A stretch of DNA of 37,201 nucleotides. It comes from CAYPEL01 sp964409635. GTDB lineage: Bacteria > Pseudomonadota > Gammaproteobacteria > DSM-19610. How positions within the stretch are numbered: position 1 is the first letter of the stretch; each line of letters starts with the position of its first letter. Below are positions 1 through 9,291 of the stretch, piece by piece. The stretch covers positions 1 through 37,201 of the forward strand of contig CAYPEL010000006.1 in assembly GCA_964409635.1 (NCBI GenBank). The letters are read 5' to 3'. The notes under the pieces were generated by a model. That model had not been told where the DNA came from. It did no database searches and saw only the letters and a program-made list of their open reading frames with translations. The position numbers were made by a program, and so were the translations under genes.

Positions 1-702
1 GCTTTGCCGGGTAAGCTGGCCGATTGTTCATCCAGCGATATAGCGCGCAGTGAATTGTTTTTGGTCGAGGGTGATTCTTCCGGTGGTTCAGCGAAGCAGG
101 CGCGTGACCGTGAATTCCAGGCCATCATGCCGTTACGGGGCAAGATTTTGAATACCTGGGAAGTGGACTCGGCTGATGTGCTCGCCTCGCAAACTGTCCA
201 CGATATCGTATTGGCGATTGGCGTAGAGCCTGGATCCAGAAACCTCAACAATCTTCGTTATGGGAAAATCTGTGTGCTTGCAGATGCGGATTCTGATGGC
301 GCCCATATCGCAACACTTTTATGCGCGTTATTTTTTAAGCATTTTCTTGCGCTGGTTGAAGCGGGCCATGTCTATGTGGCAATGCCGCCACTCTACCGGA
401 TTGATGTGGGTAAACAGGTTTTCTACGCGCTGGATGAAGCCGAAAGGCAAGGCGTGCTGGATAGGATATCTGCAGAGAAAATTAAAGGCAAAGTGAATGT
501 GCAGCGATTCAAAGGTCTTGGGGAAATGAATCCATCACAATTACGCGAAACGACCATTGCGCCTGAAACGCGCCGCCTTGTACAACTCACGATTGATGAA
601 GGCGATGGCAGTCACCAAATGCTGGATCTGCTACTGGCAAAAGGCCGGGCAGCAGACCGCAGAAATTGGTTGGAGAAAAATGGTAATCTGGCGCAAGTGT
701 AG
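1..702 (+). CDS. parE: DNA topoisomerase IV subunit B, 3' part (5' end outside window)
   Basis: This is the C-terminal part of the ATPase subunit of topoisomerase IV, which decatenates daughter chromosomes together with ParC. The frame is open from base 1, so the start lies upstream. The TOPRIM domain is visible: EGDSSGGSAKQARDR near the beginning is the acidic metal-binding motif, and DADSDGAHIATLL follows. The C-terminal signature RFKGLGEMNP is also present. The sequence is ParE-like rather than GyrB-like: it lacks the long GyrB insert and ends soon after DRRNWLEKNGN. ParC lies 2.7 kb downstream on the same strand, so the two subunits are near each other but separated by a PilZ gene. About 230 residues are visible. 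Confidence is high. Confidence 0.96.
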   Translation, partial: ALPGKLADCSSSDIARSELFLVEGDSSGGSAKQARDREFQAIMPLRGKILNTWEVDSADVLASQTVHDIVLAIGVEPGSRNLNNLRYGKICVLADADSDGAHIATLLCALFFKHFLALVEAGHVYVAMPPLYRIDVGKQVFYALDEAERQGVLDRISAEKIKGKVNVQRFKGLGEMNPSQLRETTIAPETRRLVQLTIDEGDGSHQMLDLLLAKGRAADRRNWLEKNGNLAQV

Positions 703-763
703 ACAAAGCATTGAATATTAGTAAGAAGCAACTGTATAACGTGGCAGGTGATATCTACAGTGG

Positions 764-930
764 CTAGGAGCCTGTCCGAGAATAGAAACCGCCACGAGGA
801 AAGCCTGGATTTGGCCAGATTCTTCCATTATTTTCGTTAAATATGCCCAATATTCGTCTCAAATAATGAAAAAATCTGACTCAAACCAGCCTCCCCTCGC
901 AACGGTTTCTATTCTCGGACAGGCTCCTAG
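764..930. mobile_element. MITE-like palindromic element flanked by CTAG
   Basis: A perfect 30-bp inverted repeat occupies 762-791 and 903-932 (GGAGCCTGTCCGAGAATAG at the left end and its complement at the right). The symmetry continues imperfectly inward for tens of bases: GAGG, CTGG, CAGATT and CATTATTT recur in mirrored order. Both ends carry CTAG (764-767 and 927-930), consistent with a target duplication, although CTAG is itself palindromic. The element is about 160-167 bp and has no room for a transposase, as expected for a non-autonomous miniature transposable element. Its right half contains the apparent ATG (866) of the downstream PilZ gene. I cannot assign the parent IS family. Confidence 0.75.
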
Positions 931-3349
931 CCGTTCTAAAGTAACAAGCTATTTCAAGCAATTTAAGACATCGCAACAATTGCGGCCTTGTTATCAATCT
1001 ATTGATATGCGTGGCCGTGTCAGTGCACCGTGCAGCCGTTACCTGTTTAATGATAGATTCCATTACCTCGACGACAAGTCACTGTTACTCTACCAGGAAG
1101 GCGTTAAGCGCTGCCGTGGTGTTTTTACAATGCAGACATTCGAGGCGGTTGTTAACGCTGCACATACACTAGACCAGGCTGGCCAGGTTGAATCCAAGGT
1201 GCCCAGTAGTAACAATAGTGCTGTGGCATCTCCACTGTCAGAAGAAGAGCTGCAGGAATCTTCACCTATTGATTCCAATAAAGCCATCGTAGATCCAGAC
1301 GTTATCCCGTTTGGTTATTTCAAAGAACGCCGTGAACCGCGCTTACAGATGATTTGTGAAACGGAGGTGCGTATACACGGCGCACAGCTCAAAGGCGTCA
1401 TCCGTGATCTGTCAGTAAGCGGCAGCCAATTGTTTGTCGAAGGCAGTCTTTCTGTCCGGGCAGGCGATGAAATTTATATCTCATTTATGGGCTTGCAGCG
1501 CGAAGCAAAAGGTGTCGATGTCTATGATATTCCCTATGCAGTCGTTGGTTTTGACTTTCAGGAGGGTGGAACTCTGCTGCGATTGATAAGGGCAAATCCT
1601 GAGAAAAGGTCACACTTCGATAAGTTTACGGAAAGATTACTCAAGCAGCGTGACCCCAATTCCACGCTGGATATAGAGGATGATTACCAGTCTGCGCTAG
1701 CCTGGCATTACGAGCGCCTGTATGCCGAAAATTCGGCCTTTATGCCCTTTTTTGTAGGTAAAGATGATGCCGGTGGTCTATTAGTACAGTCGGTGGCCTT
1801 AACAAAAGGCAATCAGTTTCTAACCCGGTTTTTCTGTACCAGTACCGATAACTATAATTTTACACCGCTCTGTCTGCCGCAACGTTTGCTAGCGCTTAAG
1901 GCTGGCAAACATCTGTTGCTCGCCATGTACAGGGATCAGGGTGAAAACGACCGTAGCCAGCGTATCCATAGTGGTGCGAGGAATGAGTTTTCTTCAGATG
2001 AAGACTTTACAGACTTTATCCGCCACGTTGTATCTTATCCTGAGCATTGTGTTGTTAAAATCATGCCGGGTAGCTTACCCATAAAACCGGTATCTGCAGA
2101 AAAGATTAATCTCATTAGCAGCAAGCTCAGGAGTCTTTCCAGCGAGCAAGCCAGTAAACTGGATGGGCAAATAGTCGGCCTGCAATTCGTCGCTTATATG
2201 GCGGATATGACAGCTTGGGCGCAACAATGGGCAGAAGATCAATCTGAACAATTCAACTCGGACGGGCTTGTCTGGGTGGGGAGCGAACAGCGCAAGATTA
2301 ATACCGGTGAGGTGTCCAACAAGCTAGAGATTGACAGGCGCCATCTCAACCCTGACCTGATTCGATTCGGTTATGTTGAGCGCAGGCGTGAGCATCGCTA
2401 TCTCGCTAAAACAGCTGTCAGCGTACAGCTGCGCAATGAGATTAAGGAGGGCATGACGCAGGATTTGTCCTGGCATGGCATGCGCATTCTCTTGCCGGGT
2501 GAGGTCGAGCTTAAGCAAGGCAGCATGATCAAGGTTGGATTGACGACAATGCAGGAAAAACGTGCCTCGATTGACCTGATGAATATTCCCTATCGGGTGG
2601 CTAATTCATTAAGTGGTAATGAAGGGACTGTGCTTATGCTGGAGCGCATTGCCGGTAACCGGGATTCAGCCATAGATGAATTTTTTGCCGAACTGATTAC
2701 TAAGAACCGGCACAAGCTACCGGTAGATGCGGGTGACGTTGGGCATGCAGCAGCGGCTGGAATATTTGAAGCATTACAAAGCGGTAATACGCCGGCGATC
2801 GCTTTCTTTCTAGGCATGGACAGGCAGCGGGGAGCGGCTATGCAATACCTTGGCATACCGGCTGGCGGGAATGTATTAGCAAATGATTTATGCCAGGATG
2901 GGCGCAATAAATTTGGTTATTTGTTTAGTCAAAAGCTGGTAAAGGCAATGTATGATGCAGTGCAGTTATTACTGCGTCAACCGGACACCGAGCAGATGGC
3001 GCGGCCCGCATTTGAGTTCGAGATTTTTGCACATCAAGAGACAGACAATAATGAACAAGCCGGGATTAATATCGTCAGTGAAATTGACAGTGGCGACCCA
3101 GGCGAGTGGATGGCCACGCGCCTGAAAGTAATGGCAGGGAAAAACTGGCGTGGGCTGCGTGTTGTAGTAAGTGCTGCACGGGCTATTGAAGACAGGTTGT
3201 TCGATACCCTTTTATCAGAAATTCGGGATGAATCCAAGCATCGTGCAATTAAATTATCTGACGCCGTGGTGTCGGTAGCCGGGTGTGGCGAAATTATTGA
3301 TATAACAGACGAGCTGGTTTTGCAGCCAGCGAGTCAGGAAAATAGCTAG
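866..3349 (+). CDS. Large protein with two PilZ c-di-GMP-binding domains
   Basis: This is an 827-residue protein with two PilZ-type modules. The first has RREPR at about residues 155-159 and DLSVSG at 181-186. The second has RRREHR at about 506-511 and DLSWHG at 533-538. These fit the RxxxR and (D/N)xSxxG motifs with which PilZ domains bind c-di-GMP. Each module is followed by a region of about 250 residues, and the two halves look like an internal duplication (IPFGYFKERRE versus IRFGYVERRRE). I see no signal peptide or membrane segment, so it is probably cytoplasmic. It lies between parE and parC and ends 11 bases before parC. The first ~21 codons are inside a MITE-like element and no good ribosome site precedes ATG 866; the next in-frame ATG is 1007. 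The true N-terminus is therefore uncertain. The target process is unknown, but nearby FimX-like and pilus genes suggest surface motility. Confidence 0.85.
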   Translation: MKKSDSNQPPLATVSILGQAPSRSKVTSYFKQFKTSQQLRPCYQSIDMRGRVSAPCSRYLFNDRFHYLDDKSLLLYQEGVKRCRGVFTMQTFEAVVNAAHTLDQAGQVESKVPSSNNSAVASPLSEEELQESSPIDSNKAIVDPDVIPFGYFKERREPRLQMICETEVRIHGAQLKGVIRDLSVSGSQLFVEGSLSVRAGDEIYISFMGLQREAKGVDVYDIPYAVVGFDFQEGGTLLRLIRANPEKRSHFDKFTERLLKQRDPNSTLDIEDDYQSALAWHYERLYAENSAFMPFFVGKDDAGGLLVQSVALTKGNQFLTRFFCTSTDNYNFTPLCLPQRLLALKAGKHLLLAMYRDQGENDRSQRIHSGARNEFSSDEDFTDFIRHVVSYPEHCVVKIMPGSLPIKPVSAEKINLISSKLRSLSSEQASKLDGQIVGLQFVAYMADMTAWAQQWAEDQSEQFNSDGLVWVGSEQRKINTGEVSNKLEIDRRHLNPDLIRFGYVERRREHRYLAKTAVSVQLRNEIKEGMTQDLSWHGMRILLPGEVELKQGSMIKVGLTTMQEKRASIDLMNIPYRVANSLSGNEGTVLMLERIAGNRDSAIDEFFAELITKNRHKLPVDAGDVGHAAAAGIFEALQSGNTPAIAFFLGMDRQRGAAMQYLGIPAGGNVLANDLCQDGRNKFGYLFSQKLVKAMYDAVQLLLRQPDTEQMARPAFEFEIFAHQETDNNEQAGINIVSEIDSGDPGEWMATRLKVMAGKNWRGLRVVVSAARAIEDRLFDTLLSEIRDESKHRAIKLSDAVVSVAGCGEIIDITDELVLQPASQENS

Positions 3350-3360
3350 TTGGAGCTTTT

Positions 3361-5604
3361 ATGGCAAATAATAATGTTATAGAGCAGGCAGAACAACTGC
3401 CCTTGCAAACCTTTACCGAACGGGCCTACCTGGATTATTCCATGTATGTCATCCTGGACCGGGCATTGCCGCATATCGGTGATGGTCTGAAACCCGTGCA
3501 GCGCCGAATAGTCTATGCCATGTCAGAACTCGGTTTGTCGGCGCGGGCAAAGTTTAAGAAGTCTGCGCGTACCGTGGGAGATGTATTAGGCAAGTTTCAT
3601 CCTCATGGTGACAGTGCATGTTACGAAGCCATGGTGCATATGGCGCAGCCTTTTTCGTTCCGCTATCCCTTGGTGGACGGCCAGGGTAACTGGGGCGCGC
3701 CGGACGATCCAAAATCTTTTGCAGCCATGCGCTATACCGAAGCGCGGCTTACACCCTTTGCCGAAGTACTGTTGTCAGAATTGGGTGAAGGGACGGTTGA
3801 ATGGGCGCCAAATTTCGACGGCACGCTGCAGGAGCCTGAACTGCTGCCAGCGCGGTTGCCAGCCATTTTGCTAAACGGTGCAACCGGTATTGCCGTGGGC
3901 ATGGCCACCGACATACCCCCGCATAATCTGCGCGAAGTGGCGGGTGCAGCCATTCATTTGCTCGATAAACCTAAGGCCACTGTTGAAGATTTATGTGAAT
4001 ACATTCAGGGCCCGGACTATCCAACAGGAGCGGAAATTATTACCCCGCGTTCCGAATTAATTCAAACCTATCAGCAGGGCAACGGCAGCTTGAGAATCCG
4101 CGCCAGCTATGCACCAGAGGGCGATGATATTGTTATAACGGAACTGCCTTATCAAGTATCCGGTGCACGTGTGCTGGAACAGATTGCCAATCAGATGCAG
4201 AATAAAAAGCTGCCAATGGTGGCGGATCTGCGTGACGAATCAGATCACGAAAACCCGACCCGTTTGGTGATTGTGCCGCGTTCCAACCGTGTAGAAACAG
4301 AATCATTGATGTCGCATTTGTTCGCGACGACCGACTTGGAACGCAGTTACCGGATTAACATGAACCTGATCGGCATGGATGGCCGGCCCCAGGTCAAGGA
4401 TTTACGCTGCCTGCTGAAAGAATGGCTGCAGTTCAGGGAAGAAACGGTGCGCCGCCGATTGCAATACCATTTGGACAAGGTGGCTGCACGCTTGCATATC
4501 CTCGAGGGGTTATTAGCTGCCTATCTGAACATCGATGAAGTCATAGCGATCATCCGCAGTGAAGATGAGCCCAAACCGGTATTGATGAAGCGTTTTAACC
4601 TGAGTGAGCTTCAGGCTGAAGCGATCCTGGATATTAAGCTGCGCCATCTGGCTAAGCTGGAAGAAATAAAGATTCGTGGCGAACAGCAAGCATTGGCGGA
4701 AGAACGTGACAGCCTTGAAAAAGTACTCGCTTCGGCGCGGCGCATGAAAACCCTTATACGCAAGGAGATCAGTGCGGATGCAGAACGTTTTGGTGATGCA
4801 CGCCGTTCCCGCCTGGTTTCCAGGGCGGCTGCACAAGCCCTGGATGAAGCCGCCTTAGTGCCGAGTGAACCCGTGACCATCGTCCTGTCACAACAAGGCT
4901 GGGTACGGGCGGCAAAAGGCCATGAGGTTGACCCTGAAAGCTTAAATTACAAGGCCGGTGATAATTTTCAGGCAGCCGTGTGTGCCCGTAGTAATCAGCA
5001 AACGGTATTCCTCGATTCAACCGGCCGGTGCTATACATTGGCTGCCCACACCCTGCCTTCGGCAAGAGGCCAGGGCGAGCCATTAAGCGGTCGTGTTAAT
5101 CCACCGGACGGTGCGCGTTTTATGGGTGTTATGTCAGGTAACACAGACAGCTTGTACTTGCTGGCCACCGATGCCGGATATGGGTTTGTTGCCAAATTGG
5201 GCGATCTGGTGGCGCGTACCAAGTCGGGCAAGGTGGTGTTATCCATTCCCAAGGGTGCACAAGTATTGCCGCCTGTCCCCGTAGCAGATCAGTCAGACGA
5301 TCAAGTTGCGGTGGTGAGTAATGGTGGGCATATGCTGGTTGTGCCCGCCGGGACCTTACCGTTACTGGGTCGTGGTAAAGGCATAAAGATAATCGGTATT
5401 GCCAGTAAAAAACTAGCAACCCGGGAAGAGTTTGCCGCTGCAATTATGGTAATTCCGGCGCACGCCAGTCTGATTATTCATTCGGGTAAACGGCATTTAC
5501 GCCTCAAGCCTTCCGATCTTGAAACCTATCAAGGCGAGCGTGGCCGCAAAGGCAAGAAACTGCCCCGCGGCTTGCAGCGGGTCGATAAGCTGAGTCTGGA
5601 TTAG
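3361..5604 (+). CDS. parC: DNA topoisomerase IV subunit A
   Basis: This is the breakage-reunion subunit of topoisomerase IV and the partner of ParE. It has 747 residues, close to the E. coli length of about 750. The catalytic tyrosine is Tyr125 in AAMRYTEARL. The quinolone-resistance region reads HPHGDSACYEAMV with Ser85 and Glu89, the residues seen in drug-sensitive enzymes (E. coli Ser80 and Glu84). The tower and coiled-coil region follows (LLKEWLQFREETVRRRL), and the C-terminal part contains beta-pinwheel blades typical of ParC. The start at 3361 is preceded by GGAG at a good distance. The gene follows the PilZ gene by 11 bases and may be co-transcribed with it. Confidence 0.97.
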   Translation: MANNNVIEQAEQLPLQTFTERAYLDYSMYVILDRALPHIGDGLKPVQRRIVYAMSELGLSARAKFKKSARTVGDVLGKFHPHGDSACYEAMVHMAQPFSFRYPLVDGQGNWGAPDDPKSFAAMRYTEARLTPFAEVLLSELGEGTVEWAPNFDGTLQEPELLPARLPAILLNGATGIAVGMATDIPPHNLREVAGAAIHLLDKPKATVEDLCEYIQGPDYPTGAEIITPRSELIQTYQQGNGSLRIRASYAPEGDDIVITELPYQVSGARVLEQIANQMQNKKLPMVADLRDESDHENPTRLVIVPRSNRVETESLMSHLFATTDLERSYRINMNLIGMDGRPQVKDLRCLLKEWLQFREETVRRRLQYHLDKVAARLHILEGLLAAYLNIDEVIAIIRSEDEPKPVLMKRFNLSELQAEAILDIKLRHLAKLEEIKIRGEQQALAEERDSLEKVLASARRMKTLIRKEISADAERFGDARRSRLVSRAAAQALDEAALVPSEPVTIVLSQQGWVRAAKGHEVDPESLNYKAGDNFQAAVCARSNQQTVFLDSTGRCYTLAAHTLPSARGQGEPLSGRVNPPDGARFMGVMSGNTDSLYLLATDAGYGFVAKLGDLVARTKSGKVVLSIPKGAQVLPPVPVADQSDDQVAVVSNGGHMLVVPAGTLPLLGRGKGIKIIGIASKKLATREEFAAAIMVIPAHASLIIHSGKRHLRLKPSDLETYQGERGRKGKKLPRGLQRVDKLSLD

Positions 5605-5618
5605 TCAGCGGGTAACCG

Positions 5619-5637
5619 CTGATCTTTCTAGGTTGAA
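5619..5637 (+). repeat. Dispersed intergenic motif, copy 1
   Basis: The sequence CTGATCTTTCTAGGTTGAA lies 14 bases after the parC stop. It matches copies at 6959-6977 and, on the other strand, 14491-14509, with one to three differences. All three lie at or just after stop codons. The function is unknown; it could be a processing signal, a protein site or an element remnant. Confidence 0.5.
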
Positions 5638-5711
5638 GGAGTGCTAGACTGGGGGTGGCTGGCTATCGACAGCCCGCCACAGGTAAAATAGTTTATTTGC
5701 AGGAAATTATC

Positions 5712-6935
5712 ATGCCTTTGATCCTTCCATTTCGTGCCTTGCGGCCAACACCTGAGCGTGCGCAGGACGTTGTCGCGCCACCCTACGATGTACTCAACAG
5801 TGAGGAAGCCAGGCAACGCGCTACTGGCCGCCCCTTGAGTTTTTTACACATATCGAAAGCTGAAATTGACTTACCGGAAGGCACGGACCCCTATGATACA
5901 GCCGTCTATGCCAAGGCGGCTGAAAACCTGCAACGTCTTAAAGACGATAAGGTGCTGCTGCGTGAAGACCAAGCCTGCTACTACGTCTATCGGCTAACAA
6001 TGGGTGATCATATCCAGACCGGCCTGATTGCCGCAGCTTCAGCGGCGGATTACGATAGCAACCGGATTCGTAAACATGAATTTACCCGTCCCGCCAAGGA
6101 AGACGACAGGGTACGCCAAATCGAAGCATTAAAGGCGCAAACGGGTCCGGTGTTATTAGCCTACAGGTCGACGCCCGAAGTTGATCAGTTAATTGAATCA
6201 GTGGCTGCTCAGGCACCGGTTTATGATCTTGTCGCGGATGGGGGTGTCGGGCATACCATCTGGACTGTCAATGACGTTCCAACTATTGATCGTTTGACGG
6301 CTTACTTTGAAGCGATGCCGGCGATTTATATTGCCGACGGTCATCACCGCTCTGCCGCGGGTTCCCGGGTTGCCAAGCGTATGGGCGGTGCCCCTGATGC
6401 GATGAGTAGCTATTTTCTGTCCGTCATATTTCCCCACAAGCAGATGAAGATCCTCGATTACAATCGGGTTGTGAAGGATTTAGGGCAACTAACCGCCGCC
6501 GAATTTATAGACGGTATTAAAAAACGCTTTACCGTCACATGCGAAGACAAAGCAGTTTCACCGGCTAAGGCGGGTGAGTTCGGTATGTACTTGGAGGGCA
6601 ACTGGTACCGCTTAACGATTGATCCAACTAAAATACCGGATGATCCTGTGGCGCGGCTCGATGTCAGTTTACTTGCGGATAAGTTACTGCAGCCACTCCT
6701 GGATATCAGTGACCCACGGCGCGATTCGCGTATCGATTTTGTAGGTGGGATTCGTGGCCTTACAGAGTTGGAGCGGCGGGTTAATAGCGGTGAAATGGTG
6801 GTGGCATTTTCATTGTTTCCAACCAGTATGGAAGATTTGATGGCGGTGGCCGATGCACAACAAGTTATGCCACCGAAATCGACCTGGTTTGAACCGAAAC
6901 TGGCCGATGGATTGATTTCTCATGTACTCGATTAG
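5712..6935 (+). CDS. DUF1015 family protein
   Basis: This is a 407-residue protein of the DUF1015 family, which is conserved in bacteria but has no settled function. Typical segments are visible: DVVAPPYDVLNSEEA near the N-terminus, RKHEFTRPAKEDDR, IADGHHRSAAGSRVA in the middle, and DFVGGIRG near the C-terminus. The histidine-rich IADGHHR segment suggests a ligand- or metal-binding site, but that is inference. A GTG at 5655 would add 19 residues; I prefer ATG 5712, which has AGGA about 8 bases upstream and a conserved-looking start (MPLILPFRAL). In other genomes members often sit near serine-biosynthesis genes; none is seen here. The gene follows parC by about 100 bases and ends convergently with the fimX-like gene. 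Confidence 0.88.
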   Translation: MPLILPFRALRPTPERAQDVVAPPYDVLNSEEARQRATGRPLSFLHISKAEIDLPEGTDPYDTAVYAKAAENLQRLKDDKVLLREDQACYYVYRLTMGDHIQTGLIAAASAADYDSNRIRKHEFTRPAKEDDRVRQIEALKAQTGPVLLAYRSTPEVDQLIESVAAQAPVYDLVADGGVGHTIWTVNDVPTIDRLTAYFEAMPAIYIADGHHRSAAGSRVAKRMGGAPDAMSSYFLSVIFPHKQMKILDYNRVVKDLGQLTAAEFIDGIKKRFTVTCEDKAVSPAKAGEFGMYLEGNWYRLTIDPTKIPDDPVARLDVSLLADKLLQPLLDISDPRRDSRIDFVGGIRGLTELERRVNSGEMVVAFSLFPTSMEDLMAVADAQQVMPPKSTWFEPKLADGLISHVLD

Positions 6936-6951
6936 CAGAATTGTTCGCTAC

Positions 6952-6977
6952 GGTTCAACTGATTTTTCTAGGCTGAA
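6952..6977 (+). repeat. Dispersed intergenic motif, copy 2
   Basis: GGTTCAACTGATTTTTCTAG and the bases that follow lie in the 52-base gap between the convergent ends of the DUF1015 and fimX-like genes. A 21-base stretch (6952-6972) is an exact reverse complement of 14496-14516. The sequence beyond it resembles copy 1 at 5619-5637. Confidence 0.6.
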
Positions 6978-6987
6978 CTACCTGGTA

Positions 6988-9072
6988 TCAGGCTACTTCG
7001 CTGGTAAAGTCATAATCCAGCGTTGCACTGGGCTCTTGCAGGAAATTCCCCTGAATATAGTTGATTCCGCTTTGCCAGAGTACCGCCAGGCTGTGGGCAT
7101 CCTGCACAAATTCTGCAACACACATTTTGTTCATTGAACGCGCGGTTTCCAGTATCGATTTCACAACAGCCTGATTATCCTTATTGGTCGCTAAATTATG
7201 GATAAATGACCCATCAATTTTCAGAATGTCGACGGGCAGATGCTTGAGTATCTGGAATGAGTTCGGACTGTTGCCGAAATGATCGAGCAAAGTACCGCAC
7301 TGCGCAGACTGAACCGTTTTCACGAAGAATTTAGCCTGCTTGAGATGGTGGCTGGCGCCCCGTTCCGGGATTTCAAAAACGACGGCTTCACCGGGTACTT
7401 TGGCAGCCTGAAGGCTGCTGAGGACAAAGGCCGGTAACTCTTCATCACACAGCGTTTGTGAGGACAGCTTAATAAAGAAACGGGTATCGCTATCCTGGCT
7501 GCGGCGTTCAGCCAGCATATTAATCGCTTTGTTGATGACCCAGCGGTCGATGGCATTTATTTGCCCGGTCTCTTCAGCAACTGCCAGGAATTGGGCCGGC
7601 AGGATAAGCTCGTCGTCATTGCCAATCATCCGCAGCAAGACTTCATAATTTTCCCGCGTGTCACCCTGCAAGCTGACAATAGGCTGGAACATTAGCTGGA
7701 ACAGGCCATGATCTAGCGCTTCCTGGATCAGGGTGTGGACTTGCTGATTGCGCTCCTTACCGAGTTGCTCATCGACGACTGGGTTGTGCATATGAATCTG
7801 GTTACCGCCTGAAGAACGGGCGACCTCACATGCCAGATCGGCGCGTGACAGAATTTCCTGCGCAGTCGGCGTGTGTTCGGTAATCATACTCATACCAATG
7901 CTGCAGGTAGTCGTTACTGACTGACCGTCTACATCGGTAATGTGGCCTTCAACCAACTGGCGCAGCTGCTCACCCAGCTTTTGTGCTTCTTCTTCACTGC
8001 AGCTCCGGCGCAGTATGCTGAACGAGTGGTCGCCGAAGCGGGCCGCGATATCAGTTTCGATCGACTGTTCACGGACGATGTCTGCGACGTCACAAATTAT
8101 ACGGTCTGCGATACTGATGCCGACGCTGTCCTTTATATCTTTGAAATTATCTATCAATAAGTAAATGACGCTGCCAGTATCCGCGCCACTCACTACATCG
8201 GTTGCGGCTAATTCGAGCTCTTCCAAAAAGTACTGGCGGTTATAGAGACCCGTCACCATGTCTTGTTTTGACAGGTGTTTGAGTTTTAATTCCAGTTCCT
8301 GACTGTCTGAACTCTGGTTGCGGATAATAATCTGTGTGCAGGGTTCGTTTTCTATACTGGCCGGCGTGAATTCCATGGCGGCTTCAAAAATCTTTCCGCT
8401 TGGTAATAAACCGCGGGTTTTTAGCTCGTTTTCCTGGGTACTGTCTTTGCCATAATTGCGTAGGAATTCCCGGAAACTATCCTGCTCGTCAGGTGCAACT
8501 ATATCCAGGATAGGGGTGCTTTTAATGCCTTCCATGTCGCGAAAGTCAAACATCTCCAGATAGGAATGGTTGGCAAAGATGTGCATGCCTTCGTGAATAT
8601 AGGCGATAGCATCACGCGAACTTTCCATGAGCTGGTGGGCGCGTTTTTCGCTTTCCAGATACTGTTGTTGGAAGCGAAGGTTTTCGCGGCGCAGCATAAG
8701 CTGCCCGGCTTCACGTTTGACAACCAGTTGCAGATGATCGGGCTGATCGTAGGAACAGAGATCGCAGGCGCCTGCGTGCATGGCCTGAATACTGTCTTTT
8801 TCATCGCAGGTTTCGCCAATGCAAATGATAGGCACATCGTATTCGTATTTTTGCAATGCGGTGATGACATTCTGGAGCGATAGGTCAAGTCCCATGGCGC
8901 ACAAAATTAAATCAGGCATCTGGGCCTCGAGCGCGGTGTCCAGACCCGCCTTATCTTCGGCGTGACTAAGCCGGTATTTGTAGCCTGCATTACGCAAAAT
9001 ATTCGCCAGCGCTTCCGCATCGCTGCGCGATTCTTCGACTACCAGCAAATTGAGGGTTAGCTCCTGACTCAC
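6988..9072 (-). CDS. fimX: FimX-like c-di-GMP receptor (REC-PAS-GGDEF-EAL, degenerate)
   Basis: This 694-residue protein has the architecture and length of Pseudomonas FimX, a c-di-GMP receptor that controls type IV pilus assembly and twitching. Residues 1-125 form a receiver-like domain in which the usual phospho-acceptor Asp position reads LILCA, with no Asp. Residues ~140-255 are PAS-like. Residues ~265-430 form a GGDEF domain whose active site is FGDHSF (346-351) instead of GGDEF. Residues ~440-690 form an EAL domain with EVLLR (477-481), but DDFG has become DHFG (597-600) and the metal-binding Asn in the NLS motif is Lys (FIKLSS). The protein is therefore probably catalytically inactive and binds c-di-GMP through the EAL domain. 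A GNAT gene is divergent upstream. Pilus gene pilW is elsewhere in the window. Confidence 0.85.
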   Translation of the reverse strand: MSQELTLNLLVVEESRSDAEALANILRNAGYKYRLSHAEDKAGLDTALEAQMPDLILCAMGLDLSLQNVITALQKYEYDVPIICIGETCDEKDSIQAMHAGACDLCSYDQPDHLQLVVKREAGQLMLRRENLRFQQQYLESEKRAHQLMESSRDAIAYIHEGMHIFANHSYLEMFDFRDMEGIKSTPILDIVAPDEQDSFREFLRNYGKDSTQENELKTRGLLPSGKIFEAAMEFTPASIENEPCTQIIIRNQSSDSQELELKLKHLSKQDMVTGLYNRQYFLEELELAATDVVSGADTGSVIYLLIDNFKDIKDSVGISIADRIICDVADIVREQSIETDIAARFGDHSFSILRRSCSEEEAQKLGEQLRQLVEGHITDVDGQSVTTTCSIGMSMITEHTPTAQEILSRADLACEVARSSGGNQIHMHNPVVDEQLGKERNQQVHTLIQEALDHGLFQLMFQPIVSLQGDTRENYEVLLRMIGNDDELILPAQFLAVAEETGQINAIDRWVINKAINMLAERRSQDSDTRFFIKLSSQTLCDEELPAFVLSSLQAAKVPGEAVVFEIPERGASHHLKQAKFFVKTVQSAQCGTLLDHFGNSPNSFQILKHLPVDILKIDGSFIHNLATNKDNQAVVKSILETARSMNKMCVAEFVQDAHSLAVLWQSGINYIQGNFLQEPSATLDYDFTSEVA

Positions 9073-9291
9073 GTTGGCCTCATCCTTCTATACGGTTAGT
9101 GGTGTGATATACCGGGCGCGACTCACCGGCTATCCCTTTGTCGGCAACCGTTGCTGATTCTTGACTCCTTGGCGGCATTCGCTAACGCAGGTTTGTTAAG
9201 GATTTATATAGGGTTTTCCATGATCGGGTTTCCTGCTAGCATGCTTGTCGGAGTACTAAACCCAGCAGTCCAGTGCAGACGGAGCCTTTCA

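Noticed and set aside
9161..9210. TTGACT and TATATA before the GNAT gene as a promoter
   Set aside because: The spacing between the two hexamers is far too long (38 bases).
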